This document shows positions 62,800 to 64,000 of a stretch of 64,000 nt of DNA, one piece after another. A program made the translations under genes and the position numbers. The notes below the pieces were generated by a model. That model saw nothing but the letters and a program-made list of their open reading frames with translations. It had not been told where the DNA came from and did not search any database. The DNA comes from Trebonia sp963822615 (lineage in GTDB: Bacteria; Actinomycetota; Actinomycetes; Streptosporangiales; Streptosporangiaceae). Positions within the stretch are counted from its first letter, which is position 1. Each line of letters opens with the position of its first letter. The DNA lies in contig CAWGIM010000006.1 of the NCBI GenBank assembly GCA_963822615.1, forward strand, positions 496,001 through 560,000. The letters are read 5' to 3'.

Positions 62800-64000
62800 T
62801 CACGGTTCCTGTGGGTCGGCGACTGCGCGCTGGCGCTCAGCCCTTGCGCGCTGGCGCTCACCCCTCTTTTTGTGGGTGGCGTTGACGTACCGCTTATGGT
62901 TCCGGGCCGCGTTGCTGGCGGCGCGAATTTCTGTGCCGCATCCGCACTCGCACTTACGCGGCTGCTCGTGTTCCTCCTGCTCCTGGGGGCTGGAGGCTGC
63001 GCGCTGGCGCCTGGCCTTCTCTCTGTGGGAGGCGTTAGCGTACACCTTGCGGCGGCACCTGGCGCCGTAGAGGTCGGTGCCGCATCCGCATCCGCACTTT
63101 CCCCAGTACGTCTGTTCCGTGTGCCGGGTAGGCGTTATGCGTTCCGGCTTGCCCAGTTCTACTGTCGCCGATACGTCTCCCTGGGAGACGGTCACGCGTT
63201 CCTTGCTGGCGGTAATCCGGAAGCCGTGCTCGGTGAGCCAGGACCCACGGTCTTGGATACTTTGCCGTTCCCACAGTTCAAGGTAGGTGTCGTCGGTCTC
63301 TACGAGTTCCACGTGATCTTCTATCACCGTGGTGTTGGCGACCTGGGTTTGCTCGGCTCGCAGTCGGGCTCGTTCGCGGTCCTCTTCCTCCCAGTCCAAG
63401 TCCCTGGCGGGCAACTGCCTCAGCTCGAACTTGATGCGCTCGGTTTCGGCCTGAATTTCGGCCTCGTTGCCGTAGACGATCTCGTGCCGCATGACCGGCA
63501 CGTCGAACGTACTAGCCATGATTTCGTTGACGGCCGTGTCGATGAGTTCCATCCGGGCCGTGTTACCGCAGCCCTTGCGCTGGCTGCCTCGGCCGGAGCA
63601 GCGGTAGTAGAAGAGATCGCGGCTCATGCCGCCGTCGGTCTTCTGCCGGTACATGGGGCTGTCCGGGCAGACGGGGCAGAACAGTGCTTCGGTGAGCATG
63701 GCGCGGGCCTGGGGATCGATGTGGCCGCGCTTGGGGCGGCTGGACAAGGCCTCATTCGCGTGCTTCCAGACGGCGGCATCAACCAGGGGCTCGCAGCGGT
63801 GGATGGTCTTGCCATACTGGTAGCGGGGGGCGTCGACCCAGGTACTGCGGTAGCGGTAGCGGACAGCCTTACCGTCGCTCTCTTCGACCTCGTCCGGGGG
63901 GACAGCGTCTCGCTGGCAATGGTGCCCCATGTAAGTCGGGTTCCTGATGATGGCCGCGACGGTCCTTCCCCACCATTTCCCGCCCGACGCGGGCTTGACC
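62800..64000 (-). CDS. large serine recombinase (integrase), N-terminus outside window
   Basis: The frame is open to the window end; VKPASGGKWWGRTVAAIIRNPTYMG is the end of the recombinase domain. The zinc-beta-ribbon follows (FCPVCPDSPMYRQ...YYRCSGRGSQRKGCGNTARM), then coiled-coil AETERIKFELRQLP. The catalytic serine resolvase domain must lie beyond 64000. Unusually, the C-terminus carries two repeats of the form C-x-CGCGT...R-x-x-x-x-YANAS/YVNAT-H-K/R (about residues 293-330 and 340-376), which look like a duplicated zinc knuckle. It is the probable integrase of the island. Confidence 0.9.
   Translation of the reverse strand, partial: VKPASGGKWWGRTVAAIIRNPTYMGHHCQRDAVPPDEVEESDGKAVRYRYRSTWVDAPRYQYGKTIHRCEPLVDAAVWKHANEALSSRPKRGHIDPQARAMLTEALFCPVCPDSPMYRQKTDGGMSRDLFYYRCSGRGSQRKGCGNTARMELIDTAVNEIMASTFDVPVMRHEIVYGNEAEIQAETERIKFELRQLPARDLDWEEEDRERARLRAEQTQVANTTVIEDHVELVETDDTYLELWERQSIQDRGSWLTEHGFRITASKERVTVSQGDVSATVELGKPERITPTRHTEQTYWGKCGCGCGTDLYGARCRRKVYANASHREKARRQRAASSPQEQEEHEQPRKCECGCGTEIRAASNAARNHKRYVNATHKKRGERQRARAERQRAVADPQEP

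Noticed and set aside
54663..64000. Prophage
   Set aside because: No capsid, terminase, portal or tail genes are visible; the remnants fit an integrative or conjugative element better.

Overview
The window is very GC-rich (most third codon positions are G or C). GTG and TTG starts, GGAGG-type ribosome sites, a DmdR/IdeR-type iron box, an alditol oxidase close to Streptomyces AldO and many MarR/TetR/LacI regulators point to a filamentous or soil actinomycete (Actinomycetota). I cannot name a genus. No tRNA, rRNA or CRISPR array was recognised.

Layout. 1-11.3 kb: an alpha/beta hydrolase cut by the window edge, a 27-bp tandem repeat array, a divergent XRE-cupin regulator / methyltransferase pair, then a minus-strand four-gene DNA-end-processing operon (HerA helicase, SbcD/Mre11, SbcC/Rad50, NurA) and a putative 2-oxoglutarate oxygenase. 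11.4-26.8 kb: scattered metabolic and stress genes (methyltransferase, MpaB/DUF2236 oxygenase, FAD oxidoreductase, SDR, ABC exporter with divergent MarR, MetE-like protein, alditol oxidase, TfoX-N protein, SMP-30 protein, iron-box-controlled DUF2470 protein, tautomerase/TetR pair). 26.8-37.7 kb: a complete L-rhamnose uptake and catabolism cluster (CUT2 ABC transporter, isomerase, kinase, bifunctional aldolase/dehydrogenase, LacI regulator) with LacI-type operator candidates. 37.9-54.7 kb: regulator/target pairs (MarR-MFS, MarR-quinone oxidoreductase, AsnC-MFS, TetR-ABC exporter, LysR-EamA), most with a readable palindromic operator between them, then HAD, GNAT, a second-locus-type adenylate kinase and an RlmA-like methyltransferase. 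54.8-64 kb: a visibly AT-richer accessory island with remnants of a UvrD-type helicase and an FtsK/TraB-type translocase, an IS1380 transposase remnant and, at the right edge, a large serine recombinase that runs out of the window.

The most unusual part is inside the island (56.0-61.1 kb). Three tandem paralogues each start with a short RHIM-like amyloid motif (pattern G-x-G-V-x-x-G-S-G-N-x-Q-x-N-x-W), continue with a helical domain and end in LGFP repeats, with no signal peptide. Between them sits a small protein with a hydrophobic helical N-terminus and a matching RHIM-like motif at its C-terminus. This is the sensor/effector arrangement of bacterial amyloid-signalling pairs, with LGFP repeats in place of the usual NLR module. 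One LGFP protein is intact (491 aa); the others are frameshifted.

Caution on frameshifts: at least eight genes, including sbcD, rhaB and an ABC permease, are broken by one single-base indel, nearly always a missing base in a G/C run. This looks more like systematic assembly error than decay, so 'pseudogene' calls outside the 55-62 kb region should be read as 'frameshifted in this sequence'.
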